A stretch of DNA of 64,000 nt from Polaromonas sp. (GCA_013297865.1 JAAFIP010000008.1:62001-126000); one strand, 5' to 3'; positions 26,036 to 36,623 are shown, counted from the stretch's first letter. Translations and numbers: made by a program. The notes: generated by a model not told the origin, from the sequence alone.

Positions 26036-27082
26036 TCAGTCCCCCAGACTGCCCATGCGCATATCGTCCAGGTAGTCGCGCGCAATATCGATGGTGGTTT
26101 TCTCGCCCAGCTCGGCAAAGCGCTTTTTCAGCCAGCGCTGGGCGCATTCACGGCCCAGGGTCTGCAGCTTCTGGATCATGGCACTGTCGGCGTGGGTCTT
26201 GCTCGATGCGGGATAGGCTTCCAGTGCCTCGCCACCGTCGATACGGTGCAGCAGCACCTTGCGGTAGCGGTTTTCGTCCAAGTTGCCACGCTCGAGCATG
26301 CGGTTGACAAAGTCGATCGAGCGCATCTGCGCCAGCAAGCTGGCATTGAAGGTCAGCTCATTGATCCGGTCCATGATGTCTGCCGCGTCCGTGGGCGAGG
26401 CGTTGCGCTCCAGCGGGTTGATCTGCACCAACACTACATCGCTGGCATGGCAGCGGTAAATCAGCGGATGCAGCGCCGGGTTGCCCGAAAAACCGCCATC
26501 CCAGTAATGCTCACCTTCGATCTCCACCGCCTGAAACAGCATGGGCAGGCAGGCCGATGCCATCAGCGCCGCAGAGTTAAGCCGCTTGCCGCTGAAAATC
26601 TCTGCCTTGCCGGTATTGACATGGGTGGCCGAGACAAAAATGCGCGGCTCCGACAGCTTGCCAATGCGCTCAAAGTCAAACTGCTTTTCCACCAGGCTGC
26701 GCAGCGGGTTGATATCCAGCGGGTTGATCTGGTAGGGCGAGAGGTTGGTCTGCACCGCAGGCGCAGCGATTTTCCAGCCACCCAGCCACACATCCATCAT
26801 GCTGCGCTGCAAGCTGGTGGCCGCTCCCAGCTGGATCACCGCATTCCAAAAGCTCGCCAGCGCCTCGCGCGCCGCCTCCAGCGGGTCAGTCTTGCTGCTT
26901 TTGGCTGTGGCATAACCCTGCCCCAGCGCCACCGCATTCATCGCGCCGGCACTGGCCCCGCTGATGCCATCAATCTCCAGCCGCCCATCCTCCAGCAGCG
27001 CATCCAGCACCCCCCAGGTAAAGGCTCCGTGCGAACCGCCGCCTTGCAGCGCCAAACTGACTGTTTTGATGCTTTTTGCCAT
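26036..27082 (-). CDS. Patatin-like phospholipase
   Basis: A 348-residue cytosolic patatin. It has the oxyanion loop LQGGGSHGAFTWGV, the nucleophile elbow ISGASAGAMNA (GxSxG) and the catalytic Asp in WDGGFSGNP. Expected activity is acyl-ester hydrolysis of phospholipids or storage lipid; the substrate is not shown. It is oriented away from the ribosomal operon, with 364 bp between its start and rplN. Confidence 0.87.
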   Translation of the reverse strand: MAKSIKTVSLALQGGGSHGAFTWGVLDALLEDGRLEIDGISGASAGAMNAVALGQGYATAKSSKTDPLEAAREALASFWNAVIQLGAATSLQRSMMDVWLGGWKIAAPAVQTNLSPYQINPLDINPLRSLVEKQFDFERIGKLSEPRIFVSATHVNTGKAEIFSGKRLNSAALMASACLPMLFQAVEIEGEHYWDGGFSGNPALHPLIYRCHASDVVLVQINPLERNASPTDAADIMDRINELTFNASLLAQMRSIDFVNRMLERGNLDENRYRKVLLHRIDGGEALEAYPASSKTHADSAMIQKLQTLGRECAQRWLKKRFAELGEKTTIDIARDYLDDMRMGSLGD

Positions 27083-27243
27083 TCATACCTCCTGTGCAAA
27101 TATCCAGTTTTAGTGCATCTGATCTATTATGCTGCAGCGCAGCAATTCATCGCCACCATACCACGCAGATTCCGGACCCAGGTGTTGGAAAGATGCTGGA
27201 TGGACATCCTGGCAGCCACAGACGAATAATTTACATCCCATAG

Positions 27244-27273
27244 TTGACAGCCGCGGCAAAACTCTGGCATAAT
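27244..27273 (+). promoter_or_regulatory. Promoter of the spc operon
   Basis: TTGACA (27244-27249), an 18-bp spacer, then CATAAT (27268-27273) in the otherwise gene-free 27083-27446. This is a near-consensus sigma-70 promoter about 170 bp upstream of rplN. It would drive the ribosomal operon, leaving a long leader. Confidence 0.7.
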
Positions 27274-27340
27274 CAAAGGCTTCGCGCAAAAAGGCAATCG
27301 CTTATTGCGCATATCCGCCCAAACGATGCTGGGCTTAGCT

Positions 27341-27418
27341 GGGGTGAACAACCCCGGTTGAGACTGGTAGCGACGGGCCCAAGACTGGTTCTGGTGGCCG
27401 AGAAAATAGTTTCTCGGC
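27341..27418 (+). promoter_or_regulatory. rplN leader: Structured leader of the rplN transcript
   Basis: Two hairpins are visible in the leader: GGGGT-GAACA-ACCCC (27341-27355) and GCCGAGAAA-ATAG-TTTCTCGGC (27397-27418), the second a perfect 9-bp stem. Neither is followed by a U-run, so they look like structured leader rather than terminators. A ribosomal-protein binding site is possible but unproven. Confidence 0.45.
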
Positions 27419-27446
27419 ATCCGGAGGCAAGTTGGGAAGATTTGAA

Positions 27447-27815
27447 ATGATCCAAACTGAATCTCGACTCGATGTCGCTGACAACACGGGCGCTAAATCC
27501 GTGCTGTGTATCAAGGTGCTCGGTGGCTCCAAGCGCCGCTACGCCTCTGTCGGCGATGTGATTAAGGTGAGCATTAAAGAAGCTGCACCGCGCGGCCGCG
27601 TCAAAAAAGGCGAGGTCTACAGCGCCGTGGTGGTTCGCACCGCCAAGGGCATCCGCCGTGGTGATGGCTCGCTCGTAAAGTTCGACGGCAATGCCGCCGT
27701 GCTGCTCAATAACAAGCTGGAGCCTATCGGCACCCGCATCTTCGGACCCGTGACGCGCGAACTGCGTAACGAGAAGTTCATGAAGATCGTGTCCTTGGCA
27801 CCCGAAGTTTTGTAA
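27447..27815 (+). CDS. rplN: 50S ribosomal protein L14
   Basis: 122 residues, full length, beginning [19 protein letters not shown] and with the [18 protein letters not shown] core. It binds 23S rRNA at the subunit interface. ATG 27447 is preferred over an upstream in-frame start at 27432 because homologues begin MIQTE. It is first gene of the spc operon here, preceded by a promoter and long leader rather than by rpsQ. Confidence 0.97.
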   Translation: MIQTESRLDVADNTGAKSVLCIKVLGGSKRRYASVGDVIKVSIKEAAPRGRVKKGEVYSAVVVRTAKGIRRGDGSLVKFDGNAAVLLNNKLEPIGTRIFGPVTRELRNEKFMKIVSLAPEVL

Positions 27816-27828
27816 GGACTGCAAAGCC

Positions 27829-28149
27829 ATGAACAAAATTCGTACAGGCGACCAGGTCATCGTGATCGCTGGCCGCGACAAAGGCAAGCGTGGGACCGTG
27901 TCCTCACGCAAAGACGACAGCCATGTGTTGGTTGAGGGCGTTAACCTGGTGAAAAAACACACCAAGCCTAACCCGCTCAAAAACACCACCGGCGGCATCG
28001 TCGAAAAGGCCATGCCAATTCACCAGTCCAACATCGCCATTTTCAATGGCGCATCGGGCAAGGCGGATCGCGTGGGCATCAAAGTATCAGCCGATGGCAA
28101 ACGCGTTCGCGTTTACAAGTCCAGCGGCGAAGAAATCAAGGCAGCGTAA
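27829..28149 (+). CDS. rplX: 50S ribosomal protein L24
   Basis: 106 residues with the KOW motif [18 protein letters not shown] at the N-terminus. It is an early assembly protein of the large subunit, binding the 5' end of 23S rRNA. TAAGGA lies upstream; 13-bp gap from rplN. Confidence 0.97.
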   Translation: MNKIRTGDQVIVIAGRDKGKRGTVSSRKDDSHVLVEGVNLVKKHTKPNPLKNTTGGIVEKAMPIHQSNIAIFNGASGKADRVGIKVSADGKRVRVYKSSGEEIKAA

Positions 28150-28151
28150 AC

Positions 28152-28691
28152 ATGGCACGCCTCAAACAAGTCTACCTCGACAAAATCGCGCCCGAACTCA
28201 TGAAGCAGTTCGGCTACACGTCGGCCATGCAGGTGCCGCGTCTGTCCAAAATCACGCTCAACATGGGTGTGAGCGAAGCCGTCGCCGACAAGAAAGTCAT
28301 GGACAACGCCGTGAGCGACATGACCAAAATTGCTGGCCAGAAGCCCGTAGTGACCAAGGCCAAAAAGCCCATCGCCGGTTTCAAAATCCGCGAAGGTCTG
28401 CCTATTGGCTGCATGGTCACTCTGCGTGGCGAGCACATGTATGAGTTTCTGGATCGTTTTGTCACCGTGGCGCTGCCGCGTGTGCGTGACTTCCGTGGTA
28501 TTTCCGGTCGTGCATTCGATGGCCGTGGCAACTACAACATCGGTGTCAAAGAACAGATCATCTTCCCTGAGATCGAGTACGACAAGGTTGACGCCTTGCG
28601 TGGCTTGAATATCAGCATTACCACCACCGCTAAAACCGACGAAGAGTGCAAGGCACTGCTCGCTGGTTTCCGCTTCCCCTTCAAGAACTGA
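28152..28691 (+). CDS. rplE: 50S ribosomal protein L5
   Basis: 179 residues, full length. Motifs include [18 protein letters not shown] and [19 protein letters not shown]. It binds 5S rRNA in the central protuberance. It begins 2 bp after rplX with no strong Shine-Dalgarno, so translation is probably coupled. In E. coli this junction is the S8 regulatory target; I did not verify the S8 fold here. Confidence 0.97.
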   Translation: MARLKQVYLDKIAPELMKQFGYTSAMQVPRLSKITLNMGVSEAVADKKVMDNAVSDMTKIAGQKPVVTKAKKPIAGFKIREGLPIGCMVTLRGEHMYEFLDRFVTVALPRVRDFRGISGRAFDGRGNYNIGVKEQIIFPEIEYDKVDALRGLNISITTTAKTDEECKALLAGFRFPFKN

Positions 28692-28699
28692 GGTGAACC

Positions 28700-29005
28700 G
28701 TGGCTAAAATGGCTCTCATCCAACGCGAACTCAAGCGCGACAAACTCGTCGCCAAGTACGCCAAAAAATACGCTGACCTCAAGGCCATCATCAATGATGC
28801 CAAGAAGTCCGACGACGAGCGCATGGCCGCCCGTCTGGATCTGCAGAAGTTGCCCCGCAACGCCAACCCGACCCGCCAGCGTAACCGCTGCGAGATCACG
28901 GGTCGTCCGCGTGGTACGTTCCGCCAATTTGGTCTGGGCCGCGCCAAAGTGCGCGAGATGGCATTCGCGGGTGAAATCCCCGGTATGACCAAGGCCAGCT
29001 GGTAA
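28700..29005 (+). CDS. rpsN: 30S ribosomal protein S14 (zinc-free type)
   Basis: 101 residues starting at GTG ([17 protein letters not shown]), with AGGTGAACC upstream. The C-terminal region reads [20 protein letters not shown] and lacks the paired CxxC motifs, so it is the longer, zinc-independent form. It sits in the head of the 30S subunit. Confidence 0.96.
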   Translation: MAKMALIQRELKRDKLVAKYAKKYADLKAIINDAKKSDDERMAARLDLQKLPRNANPTRQRNRCEITGRPRGTFRQFGLGRAKVREMAFAGEIPGMTKASW

Positions 29006-29025
29006 CCGAGCGAAGGAAAAATCAA

Positions 29026-29421
29026 ATGAGCATGAGTGATCCTATCGCCGACTTGCTGACGCGTATCCGTAACGCGCAGATGGTCGCCAAAGTGTCTGTG
29101 TCGGTGCCCGCTTCCAAAGTGAAAGTGGCCATTGCCCAGGTGTTGAAAGACGAAGGTTATGTTGACGGCTTCAAAGTCGTTCAGGAAGGCGGCAAGTCTG
29201 AGCTTGTCATCGCCCTGAAATACTACGCTGGCCGTCCAGTGATCGAGCGTATCGAGCGCGTCAGCCGCCCTGGCCTGCGCGTGTACAAAGGCAGCGAGTC
29301 CATCCCCCAGGTCAAAAACGGCCTCGGTGTAGCCATCGTTACCACCCCTCGTGGCGTCATGACTGATCGCAAAGCACGCGCCACTGGCGTGGGCGGCGAA
29401 GTGTTGTGCTACGTCGCTTAA
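29026..29421 (+). CDS. rpsH: 30S ribosomal protein S8
   Basis: 131 residues. Starts [19 protein letters not shown], with a second ATG two codons in; GAAGGA lies upstream of the first. The C-terminus with [20 protein letters not shown] is diagnostic. S8 binds helix 21 of 16S rRNA and in enteric bacteria represses the spc operon. Confidence 0.97.
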   Translation: MSMSDPIADLLTRIRNAQMVAKVSVSVPASKVKVAIAQVLKDEGYVDGFKVVQEGGKSELVIALKYYAGRPVIERIERVSRPGLRVYKGSESIPQVKNGLGVAIVTTPRGVMTDRKARATGVGGEVLCYVA

Positions 29422-29446
29422 ACGGCACATCGAAGGAGAAACTGAA

Positions 29447-29980
29447 ATGTCCCGTGTAGGAAAAATGCCCGTCACCATCCCCGCTGGTGTGGACGTGTTG
29501 ATCAAGTCTGACCAGATCAGTGTCAAAGGCACTGGTGGTACCCTGGCTGTCCAAGCCAATGCCCTGGTGTCGGTGAAAAGCGATGCTGGCAAAGTCAACG
29601 TCACCCCCGTGAACGACTCCCGTGAAGCCAATGCCATGAGCGGCACCATGCGCCAGTTGATCAACAACATGGTCGTTGGTGTCACCAAGGGCTTCGAGAA
29701 AAAGCTGACCCTGGTGGGCGTGGGCTACAAAGCCCAGGCTTCCGGCACCAAGCTCAACCTCACCGTCGGTTATTCGCACCCTGTCAACTTTGACATGCCT
29801 GCTGGCATCAAGGTCGAGACGCCTGCGCCTACCGAAATCATCATCAAAGGTGCTGACCGCCAACGTGTGGGCCAGATCGCCGCTGAGATCCGTGCTGTTC
29901 GTCCTCCTGAGCCTTACAAAGGCAAGGGCATCCGTTATTCGGATGAGAAGATCACGATCAAAGAAACCAAGAAGAAATAA
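29447..29980 (+). CDS. rplF: 50S ribosomal protein L6
   Basis: 177 residues with the two repeated L6 domains. It begins [14 protein letters not shown] and ends with [20 protein letters not shown]. It binds 23S rRNA near the factor-binding site. A clear GAAGGAG site precedes the ATG. Confidence 0.97.
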   Translation: MSRVGKMPVTIPAGVDVLIKSDQISVKGTGGTLAVQANALVSVKSDAGKVNVTPVNDSREANAMSGTMRQLINNMVVGVTKGFEKKLTLVGVGYKAQASGTKLNLTVGYSHPVNFDMPAGIKVETPAPTEIIIKGADRQRVGQIAAEIRAVRPPEPYKGKGIRYSDEKITIKETKKK

Positions 29981-29991
29981 GGAGCTGCGTC

Positions 29992-30357
29992 ATGTTGACC
30001 AAAAAAGAGCAGCGTCTTCGTCGTGCACGCCAGACCCGTATCCGCATTGCGCACCAGGGCGTTGCACGCCTGAGCGTCAATCGCACCAACTTGCACATCT
30101 ATGCGCAAGTCATCTCTGGCGACGGCAGCAAAGTCCTGGCCTCTGCTTCCACTGCAGAAGCCGAAGTGATCAAAACCATTGGCGCATCCGGCAAAGGCAG
30201 CAATGTCGCCGCTGCAAGCATCATCGGCAAGCGTATTGCCGAGAAGGCCAAAGCCGCTGGTGTGGAAAAGGTAGCATTTGATCGTGCAGGCATGGCGTAC
30301 CATGGTCGCGTAAAGGCCTTGGCCGAAGCGGCACGCGAAGCTGGCTTGCAGTTCTAA
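29992..30357 (+). CDS. rplR: 50S ribosomal protein L18
   Basis: 121 residues beginning [20 protein letters not shown], basic N-terminus, ending [20 protein letters not shown]. It binds 5S rRNA. AAGGAG lies upstream of ATG 29992. Confidence 0.97.
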   Translation: MLTKKEQRLRRARQTRIRIAHQGVARLSVNRTNLHIYAQVISGDGSKVLASASTAEAEVIKTIGASGKGSNVAAASIIGKRIAEKAKAAGVEKVAFDRAGMAYHGRVKALAEAAREAGLQF

Positions 30358-30372
30358 TCGAGGCGAATTACG

Positions 30373-30891
30373 ATGGCTAAATTACAAGCAAATACCCCGG
30401 CAACCGGACCTGAAGACGGTTTGCGCGAGAAGATGATTGCGATCAACCGCGTGACTAAAGTGGTCAAGGGCGGTCGTATTCTCGGTTTCGCAGCGCTGAC
30501 TGTGGTCGGTGATGGCGACGGTCGCGTAGGCATGGGCAAAGGCAAATCGAAAGAAGTGCCAGTGGCCGTGCAAAAAGCGATGGAACAAGCGCGTCGCGGC
30601 ATGCTCAAGGCAAACCTCAAGAACGGCACCATCCACCACCGCGTGTATGGTTCGCACGGCGCAGCCAACGTCATGATGTCTCCAGCCCCCAAGGGTACCG
30701 GCATCATCGCAGGCGGCCCCATGCGCGCAGTCTTCGAAGTCATGGGCATCACCGACATCGTGGCCAAGAGCCATGGTTCGACCAATCCCTACAACATGGT
30801 GCGCGCCACACTGGACGCACTGAAGAACTCTACAACGCCCTCTGAAGTCGCAGCCAAGCGCGGCAAGAGCGTTGAAGAAATCTTCTCTTAA
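30373..30891 (+). CDS. rpsE: 30S ribosomal protein S5
   Basis: 172 residues. The S5 double-stranded-RNA-like domain is at [20 protein letters not shown], followed by [19 protein letters not shown]. It works in decoding fidelity on the 30S body. Confidence 0.97.
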   Translation: MAKLQANTPATGPEDGLREKMIAINRVTKVVKGGRILGFAALTVVGDGDGRVGMGKGKSKEVPVAVQKAMEQARRGMLKANLKNGTIHHRVYGSHGAANVMMSPAPKGTGIIAGGPMRAVFEVMGITDIVAKSHGSTNPYNMVRATLDALKNSTTPSEVAAKRGKSVEEIFS

Positions 30892-30905
30892 TTCTGGAGC
30901 AACAC

Positions 30906-31088
30906 ATGACTGCCCCATCTACCGTCAAAGTTCAGTTGGTTCGTAGCCCCATTGGCTGCAAGGAAACCCACCGCGCCACCGTGCGTGGTCTGGGTCTGCG
31001 CAAGGTCAACTCTACGTCCGAACTGCAGGACACACCCGCAGTGCGCGGCATGATCAACAAGATCGCCTACCTTGTGAAGGTCCTCTAA
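30906..31088 (+). CDS. rpmD: 50S ribosomal protein L30
   Basis: A 60-residue protein with [20 protein letters not shown] and [16 protein letters not shown], typical of L30. CTGGAG precedes the ATG. It is one base from rplO. Confidence 0.97.
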   Translation: MTAPSTVKVQLVRSPIGCKETHRATVRGLGLRKVNSTSELQDTPAVRGMINKIAYLVKVL

Positions 31089-31089
31089 C

Positions 31090-31521
31090 ATGGAACTCAA
31101 TACCATTTCTCCCGCTGACGGCTCGAAAAAAGCCCGTCGCCGCGTAGGTCGCGGTATCGGCTCTGGCCTGGGCAAGACCGCAGGCCGTGGTCACAAGGGT
31201 CAGAAGTCCCGTTCGGGCGGCTACCACAAAGTGGGCTTCGAAGGCGGTCAAATGCCTTTGCAGCGCCGTCTGCCCAAGCGTGGCTTCAAGTCCCAATCGC
31301 TCAAGTACAACGCTGAGATCACCCTGACCAATCTGGAAGTGCTCGGCGCTGCCGAAGTTGACATGCTCGCACTCAAGCAGGCAGGTCTGGTAGGCCAAAT
31401 CGCCAAAGTGGTCAAAGTGATCAATACCGGCGCATTGACCAAGGCTGTCAAGCTCACCGGCATCGGCGCTACGGCAGCTGCCAAGGCAGCCATCGAAGCT
31501 GCTGGCGGCTCGGTCGCTTGA
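31090..31521 (+). CDS. rplO: 50S ribosomal protein L15
   Basis: 143 residues. A glycine- and lysine-rich N-terminal extension ([20 protein letters not shown]) is followed by the globular part. It is a late assembly protein of the large subunit. It starts 1 bp after the rpmD stop, so its translation is likely coupled. Confidence 0.97.
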   Translation: MELNTISPADGSKKARRRVGRGIGSGLGKTAGRGHKGQKSRSGGYHKVGFEGGQMPLQRRLPKRGFKSQSLKYNAEITLTNLEVLGAAEVDMLALKQAGLVGQIAKVVKVINTGALTKAVKLTGIGATAAAKAAIEAAGGSVA

Positions 31522-31549
31522 TCACACACGGTAATAGGAATACGGCGTA

Positions 31550-32857
31550 GTGGCAACCAATACCGCTCAACTGGCAAAAACGGGTAAGTTCGGCGACCTG
31601 CGTCGTCGGCTTGTCTTTTTGTTGCTCGCGCTGGTGGTGTACCGCATCGGTGCGCATATTCCTGTGCCCGGCATTGACCCAACACAGCTGCAGGCTTTGT
31701 TCAAAGGCCAGCAGGGCGGCATCCTGAGCCTGTTCAACATGTTCTCAGGCGGCGCGCTCTCGCGCTTTACGGTGTTTGCCCTGGGCATCATGCCCTATAT
31801 TTCTGCGTCGATCATCATGCAGCTGCTCACCTACGTGGTGCCCACGTTTGAGCAGATGAAAAAAGAAGGCGAAGCAGGTCGCCGCAAGATCACGCAGTAC
31901 ACCCGTTACGGCACCCTGGGCCTGGCGATTTTCCAGTCTCTGGGTATCGCGATGGCGCTGGAAGGCTCTGCCGGTCTGGTACTGTCACCCGGTTTTGGCT
32001 TTCGCATGTCGGCTGTGGTCAGCCTGACTGCAGGCACCATGTTCCTCATGTGGCTGGGTGAGCAGATCACCGAGCGCGGTTTGGGTAACGGTATTTCGAT
32101 CCTGATTTTTGGTGGTATCGCTGCAGGCTTGCCTGGTGCGATTGGCGGTTTGCTCGAGCTGGTGCGCACCGGTGCCATGAGTATCATCGTCGCCGTGCTG
32201 ATTGTGTTCCTGGTCGTGGCTGTCACCTACTTTGTGGTGTTTGTCGAACGCGGCCAACGCAAGATTCTGGTGAACTACGCACGCCGTCAGGTGGGCAACA
32301 AGGTGTATGGCGGCCAGTCTTCCCACCTGCCGCTCAAGCTGAACATGGCGGGTGTGATTCCTCCGATCTTTGCCTCGTCGATCATTTTGCTGCCCGCTAC
32401 TGTGGTGAGCTGGTTCAGCACCGGTGATTCGATGCGCTGGCTCAAGGATATTGCAGGCATGCTGACCCCTGGCCAGCCGATCTATGTGATGTTCTATGCG
32501 GCAGCGATTGTGTTTTTCTGCTTTTTCTATACGGCCCTGGTATTCAACAGCCGTGAAACCGCAGACAACCTCAAGAAGAGCGGTGCGTTCATTCCCGGCA
32601 TCCGTCCTGGTGACCAGACAGCCCGCTACATTGACAAGATTTTGGTTCGTTTGACGCTGATTGGCGCGGTCTACATCACGTTCGTGTGTTTGCTGCCAGA
32701 GTTTCTGATTTTGAAATACAACGTACCGTTTTATTTCGGTGGTACGTCGCTGTTGATTATTGTGGTGGTCACCATGGACTTCATGTCCCAGGTGCAGAAC
32801 TATATGATGAGCCAGCAGTACGAATCGTTGTTGAAAAAGGCGAATTTTAAAAGTTAA
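31550..32857 (+). CDS. secY: Preprotein translocase subunit SecY
   Basis: 435 residues with about ten membrane helices, the channel of the Sec translocon. Motifs: [10 protein letters not shown] after helix 1 region, [37 protein letters not shown] and the cytosolic loop [18 protein letters not shown]. The start is GTG 31550 ([20 protein letters not shown]). Secretion of the many exported proteins in this window depends on it. Confidence 0.97.
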   Translation: MATNTAQLAKTGKFGDLRRRLVFLLLALVVYRIGAHIPVPGIDPTQLQALFKGQQGGILSLFNMFSGGALSRFTVFALGIMPYISASIIMQLLTYVVPTFEQMKKEGEAGRRKITQYTRYGTLGLAIFQSLGIAMALEGSAGLVLSPGFGFRMSAVVSLTAGTMFLMWLGEQITERGLGNGISILIFGGIAAGLPGAIGGLLELVRTGAMSIIVAVLIVFLVVAVTYFVVFVERGQRKILVNYARRQVGNKVYGGQSSHLPLKLNMAGVIPPIFASSIILLPATVVSWFSTGDSMRWLKDIAGMLTPGQPIYVMFYAAAIVFFCFFYTALVFNSRETADNLKKSGAFIPGIRPGDQTARYIDKILVRLTLIGAVYITFVCLLPEFLILKYNVPFYFGGTSLLIIVVVTMDFMSQVQNYMMSQQYESLLKKANFKS

Positions 32858-32886
32858 ACAACACTGGCAGGCAAGAGGCAGTTAAC

Positions 32887-33105
32887 GTGGCGAAGGACGA
32901 TGTCATCCAGATGGCAGGGGAGATTGTAGAGAATCTGCCTAACGCAACCTTTCGTGTGAAGCTGGAAAACGGCCATGTAGTGTTGGGACATATTTCGGGA
33001 AAGATGCGCATGCACTACATTCGCATTCTTCCTGGTGACAAGGTTACTGTTGAGTTGACGCCGTACGACTTGACGCGGGCCCGGATTGTATTTCGGGCCA
33101 AGTGA
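32887..33105 (+). CDS. infA: Translation initiation factor IF-1
   Basis: A 72-residue OB-fold protein, [20 protein letters not shown] onward, ending [14 protein letters not shown]. It binds the 30S A site during initiation. GTG start at 32887 with GAGGCAG upstream. Located between secY and rpmJ as usual in betaproteobacteria. Confidence 0.96.
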   Translation: MAKDDVIQMAGEIVENLPNATFRVKLENGHVVLGHISGKMRMHYIRILPGDKVTVELTPYDLTRARIVFRAK

Positions 33106-33182
33106 TGTGAATGCCTGTGCAGGCACATCACGTTGGGTACGGTTGGTGTAACAGTTAAGTGTAGAGTTTTAGGAGAAAAGAC

Positions 33183-33296
33183 ATGAAAGTCTCGGCTTCA
33201 GTTAAGAAAATTTGCCGTAATTGCAAAGTCATCCGCCGCAAGGGCGTCGTGCGTGTGATCTGTACCGATCCACGCCATAAACAACGTCAAGGTTGA
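33183..33296 (+). CDS. rpmJ: 50S ribosomal protein L36 (zinc type)
   Basis: A 37-residue protein, [20 protein letters not shown] and onward. Cys11, Cys14, Cys27 and His32 form the zinc ribbon, so this is the C+ form, in contrast to the zinc-free S14 in the same operon. AGGAGAAAAG precedes ATG 33183. Confidence 0.95.
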
Positions 33297-33318
33297 TTGA
33301 AAGATTTAGAGGAACGCT

Positions 33319-33684
33319 ATGGCACGTATCGCTGGCATTAACATCCCGCCGCATCAGCACGCTGAAATCGGCTTGACCGCTATTTTTGGTATCGGTCGCA
33401 CCCGCGCTCGCAAAATTTGCGAAGCAACTGGTATCGCATATTCCAAGAAGGTCAAAGACCTGACGGACGGCGATCTGGAAAAGATCCGCGACGCAATCGC
33501 AACGATCACCATCGAAGGTGACCTGCGCCGCGAAACCACGATGAACATCAAGCGCTTGATGGACATCGGCTGCTACCGGGGCTTCCGCCATCGCCGTGGC
33601 CTGCCCATGCGTGGCCAGCGCACCCGTACCAATGCACGCACCCGCAAAGGTCCGCGCAAAGGTGCAGCGGCGCTCAAGAAATAA
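33319..33684 (+). CDS. rpsM: 30S ribosomal protein S13
   Basis: 121 residues, [20 protein letters not shown] at the N-terminus and a basic tail [18 protein letters not shown] that reaches the P-site tRNA. First gene of the alpha operon, 22 bp after rpmJ. Confidence 0.97.
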   Translation: MARIAGINIPPHQHAEIGLTAIFGIGRTRARKICEATGIAYSKKVKDLTDGDLEKIRDAIATITIEGDLRRETTMNIKRLMDIGCYRGFRHRRGLPMRGQRTRTNARTRKGPRKGAAALKK

Positions 33685-33704
33685 GCCAGTAAGAGAGAAC
33701 TAAT

Positions 33705-34109
33705 ATGGCAAAAGCACAAGCAAGCACCCCATCGACACGTGTCCGCAAAAAAGTCCGCAAGAATATTGCTGATGGTGTGGCACACGTCCATGCATCGTTC
33801 AACAACACCATCATCACCATCACCGACCGGCAGGGCAACGCATTGTCCTGGGCTTCTTCGGGTGGCCAGGGCTTCAAGGGTTCGCGCAAATCGACCCCAT
33901 TTGCTGCCCAGGTTGCGTCCGAGATGGCTGGCCGTGCTGCGATGGAACAAGGCATTAAAAACCTCGACGTGGAGATCAAAGGTCCCGGCCCCGGCCGTGA
34001 GTCTTCGGTTCGCGCCCTGGGCGCCCTGGGTATCCGCATCACTTCCATCCGTGATGTGACCCCAGTCCCGCACAACGGCTGCCGTCCGCAAAAGCGTCGT
34101 CGTATTTAA
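33705..34109 (+). CDS. rpsK: 30S ribosomal protein S11
   Basis: 134 residues. [20 protein letters not shown] and [20 protein letters not shown] are diagnostic, and it ends [13 protein letters not shown]. It is part of the 30S platform. A 213-bp gap with a hairpin and a possible promoter follows. Confidence 0.97.
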   Translation: MAKAQASTPSTRVRKKVRKNIADGVAHVHASFNNTIITITDRQGNALSWASSGGQGFKGSRKSTPFAAQVASEMAGRAAMEQGIKNLDVEIKGPGPGRESSVRALGALGIRITSIRDVTPVPHNGCRPQKRRRI

Positions 34110-34150
34110 GCCCGTACCAGATTGCTCAGGCGCAAGCTTGGGCAGGCCGC

Positions 34151-34186
34151 AGCCGCTGAGCGAGAGCCAGCGGCTTTGGCTATAAT
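34151..34186 (+). promoter_or_regulatory. Hairpin and TATAAT between rpsK and rpsD
   Basis: AGCCGCTG (34151-34158) pairs with CAGCGGCT (34168-34175) and is followed by a short T-run. A consensus TATAAT lies at 34181-34186, without a good -35 box, with TTTGGC before it. This looks like partial termination followed by a new promoter for rpsD-rpoA-rplQ. The whole 34110-34322 gap holds no gene. Confidence 0.4.
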
Positions 34187-34322
34187 AGAGGGTTGTCCAA
34201 AAGACAATCTTCGCATGAAGCCCACCGCCATTTCGTGCTGTTTTACATTGGCAAAACACTAGAAATGGCTCCCGCAGCCCGTCCTGCGGTAGTTTGAAAC
34301 CACGTGAACAAAGGAAATTAAA

Positions 34323-34946
34323 GTGGCACGTCTCTTAGGCCCCAAGGCCAAACTCTCCCGCCGCGAAGGCACCGATCTGTTTCTCAAGAGCGCCCGTCGC
34401 TCGATAGCAGACAAGGCAAAATTCGACTCCAAGCCAGGTCAGCATGGCCGCACCTCCGGTCAGCGTACTTCTGACTTCGGCCTGCAGCTGCGCGAAAAGC
34501 AAAAAGTCAAGCGCATGTACGGTGTGATGGAGCGCCAGTTCCGTCGCTACTTTGAAGAAGCCGATCGCCGCAAGGGCAACACCGGCGCCAATTTGCTGTT
34601 CATCCTGGAAAGCCGCCTGGACAACGTGGTGTACCGCATGGGCTTTGCGTCCACGCGCGCTGAAGCACGCCAGCTGGTATCGCACAAGGCGATCCTGGTC
34701 AACGGCCAATCGGTCAACATCCCGTCGTATCTCATCAAGGTGGGCGATGTGGTGTCAGTGCGCGAAAAATCCAAAAAGCAGATCCGCATCGTCGAAGCAC
34801 TGCAATTGGCTGGCCAAGTGGGCTTCCCCGCCTGGATCGAAACCAATTCGGACAAGGCAGAGGGCACTTTCAAGAAGGTGCCGGACCGTGACGAGTTTGC
34901 GTCTGACATCAACGAATCGTTGATCGTCGAATTGTATTCACGTTAA
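34323..34946 (+). CDS. rpsD: 30S ribosomal protein S4
   Basis: 207 residues from GTG 34323 ([20 protein letters not shown]), with AAAGGAA upstream. The S4 RNA-binding domain is visible at [21 protein letters not shown]4 is a primary 16S binding protein and in enteric bacteria represses the alpha operon; whether it does so here from its own leader is open. Confidence 0.97.
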   Translation: MARLLGPKAKLSRREGTDLFLKSARRSIADKAKFDSKPGQHGRTSGQRTSDFGLQLREKQKVKRMYGVMERQFRRYFEEADRRKGNTGANLLFILESRLDNVVYRMGFASTRAEARQLVSHKAILVNGQSVNIPSYLIKVGDVVSVREKSKKQIRIVEALQLAGQVGFPAWIETNSDKAEGTFKKVPDRDEFASDINESLIVELYSR

Positions 34947-34956
34947 TTTTTTTGAA

Positions 34957-34980
34957 AAGCAGCCAAGACGTTGGCTGCTT
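34957..34980. terminator. Hairpin downstream of rpsD
   Basis: AAGCAGCCAA-GACG-TTGGCTGCTT, a perfect 10-bp stem with a tetraloop just after rpsD. No U-run follows on the plus strand, so it may protect the rpsD 3' end rather than terminate. Confidence 0.5.
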
Positions 34981-34985
34981 AAGTT

Positions 34986-35017
34986 CCCCGCCACAGATGC
35001 ATCTGGGGTGGGGTTTT
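34986..35017 (+). terminator. Terminator-like hairpin between rpsD and rpoA
   Basis: CCCCGCC...CAGATG pairs with CATCTG...GGTGGGG (one G-T and one A-G mismatch) and is followed by TTTT. It has the form of an intrinsic terminator or attenuator ahead of rpoA, lying 48 bp before its ATG. Confidence 0.5.
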
Positions 35018-35065
35018 CCAGCCTTACCGGTGTAACGAGCCGGGGGCAACCCGAAGGAAGACTGC

Positions 35066-36061
35066 ATGCAAACTACTCTGCTAAAACCTAAAACCATCAA
35101 TGTTGAACAGCTCGGTCTCAACCGCGCCAAGGTAACACTCGAGCCTTTCGAGCGCGGCTACGGCCACACCCTGGGTAACGGCCTGCGCCGTGTGCTGCTG
35201 TCTTCGATGGTAGGCTACGCAGCAACTGAAGTCACGATCGCCGGTGTGCTGCACGAGTTCTCGTCGATTGACGGTGTGCAGGAAGATGTGGTCAACATTC
35301 TGTTGAACCTCAAGGGCGTCGTATTCAAGTTGCACAACCGTGACGAAGTGACCCTGTCGCTGCGCAAAGACGGCGAAGGCGTGATCACTGCCGGTGACAT
35401 CCAGACCCCGCACGATGTCGAAATCGTCAACCCTGAGCATGTGATTGCCCATCTGTCGCAAGGCGGCAAGCTGGACATGCAGATCAAGGTCGAAAAAGGC
35501 CGTGGCTATGTGCCTGGCACCATGCGCCGCTATGGCGACGAGCCAACCAAGTCGATTGGCCGCATTGTGCTGGACGCATCGTTCTCGCCCGTCAAGCGCG
35601 TGAGCTACACCGTGGAAAGCGCCCGTGTCGAGCAGCGTACCGATCTGGACAAGCTGGTCATGGAAATCGAGACCAATGGTGCAGTGACTGCCGAAGACGC
35701 AGTCCGCGCATCGGCCAAGATCCTGGTCGAGCAGCTGGCCGTGTTTGCCCAGCTCGAAGGCAGTGAGCTGGCCGCGTTTGATGCCCCAGCCCAGCGTGCC
35801 AGCCAGCAGTTTGACCCGATTTTGCTGCGCCCAGTGGACGAGCTCGAACTTACTGTGCGCTCTGCCAACTGCCTGAAAGCAGAAAACATCTACTACATCG
35901 GTGATCTGATTCAGCGCACCGAGAACGAGCTGCTCAAGACACCTAACCTGGGTCGCAAGTCGCTCAACGAAATCAAGGAAGTGCTCGCTTCACGCGGCCT
36001 GACCTTGGGTATGCGCCTGGAAGCCTGGCCACCCGCCGGCTTGGACAAGCGCGGTAACTGA
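35066..36061 (+). CDS. rpoA: RNA polymerase alpha subunit
   Basis: 331 residues, full length. The N-terminal assembly domain carries [20 protein letters not shown]; the C-terminal DNA-binding domain begins about residue 250 with [20 protein letters not shown] and ends in [28 protein letters not shown] precedes ATG 35066. Confidence 0.98.
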   Translation: MQTTLLKPKTINVEQLGLNRAKVTLEPFERGYGHTLGNGLRRVLLSSMVGYAATEVTIAGVLHEFSSIDGVQEDVVNILLNLKGVVFKLHNRDEVTLSLRKDGEGVITAGDIQTPHDVEIVNPEHVIAHLSQGGKLDMQIKVEKGRGYVPGTMRRYGDEPTKSIGRIVLDASFSPVKRVSYTVESARVEQRTDLDKLVMEIETNGAVTAEDAVRASAKILVEQLAVFAQLEGSELAAFDAPAQRASQQFDPILLRPVDELELTVRSANCLKAENIYYIGDLIQRTENELLKTPNLGRKSLNEIKEVLASRGLTLGMRLEAWPPAGLDKRGN

Positions 36062-36153
36062 TAGATTTTTTAAGCGCCCCATCGCATTTACAGGGGCAAG
36101 TGCGTAGGTGGTACCTGACACGGCCATCTCGATTACATTGAAAGGAAAGCACC

Positions 36154-36540
36154 ATGCGTCACGGACAAGGACTTCGTAAACTCAACCGCACCAGCGAGCA
36201 CCGCCTCGCCATGCTGCGTAACATGATGAACTCGCTGATCCAGCACGAGGCCATCAAAACCACATTGCCCAAGGCCAAGGAATTGCGCCGCGTGGTAGAG
36301 CCCATGATCACGCTGGCCAAAGAGCCCACGCTGGCCAACAAACGCCTGGCGTTTAACCGCCTGCGTGACCGCGACATGGTGGTCAAGCTGTTTGCTGAAC
36401 TCGGCCCCCGTTACAAAACCCGTCCAGGCGGCTATACCCGCATCCTGAAAATGGGCTTCCGCGTGGGCGACAATGCGCCAATGGCTTTTGTTGAACTGGT
36501 CGACCGCCCTGACACCAGCACCGAAGCACCTGCAGCGTAA
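36154..36540 (+). CDS. rplQ: 50S ribosomal protein L17
   Basis: 128 residues, [20 protein letters not shown] at the start, ending with the acidic tail typical of the group. Last gene of the alpha operon, lying near the peptide exit tunnel in the ribosome. AAAGGAAAG lies upstream. Confidence 0.97.
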   Translation: MRHGQGLRKLNRTSEHRLAMLRNMMNSLIQHEAIKTTLPKAKELRRVVEPMITLAKEPTLANKRLAFNRLRDRDMVVKLFAELGPRYKTRPGGYTRILKMGFRVGDNAPMAFVELVDRPDTSTEAPAA

Positions 36541-36623
36541 TCTGCCAACGCTTTAACCATTACATGTTTATTTCCCTCTCGCGCCGCAGCGTGCGACGAT
36601 TGGGAGTAAAATAGAGACTCAGA

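Noticed and set aside
26006-27229. 407-codon plus-strand frame
   Set aside because: Antisense to the patatin gene, which carries all catalytic motifs.
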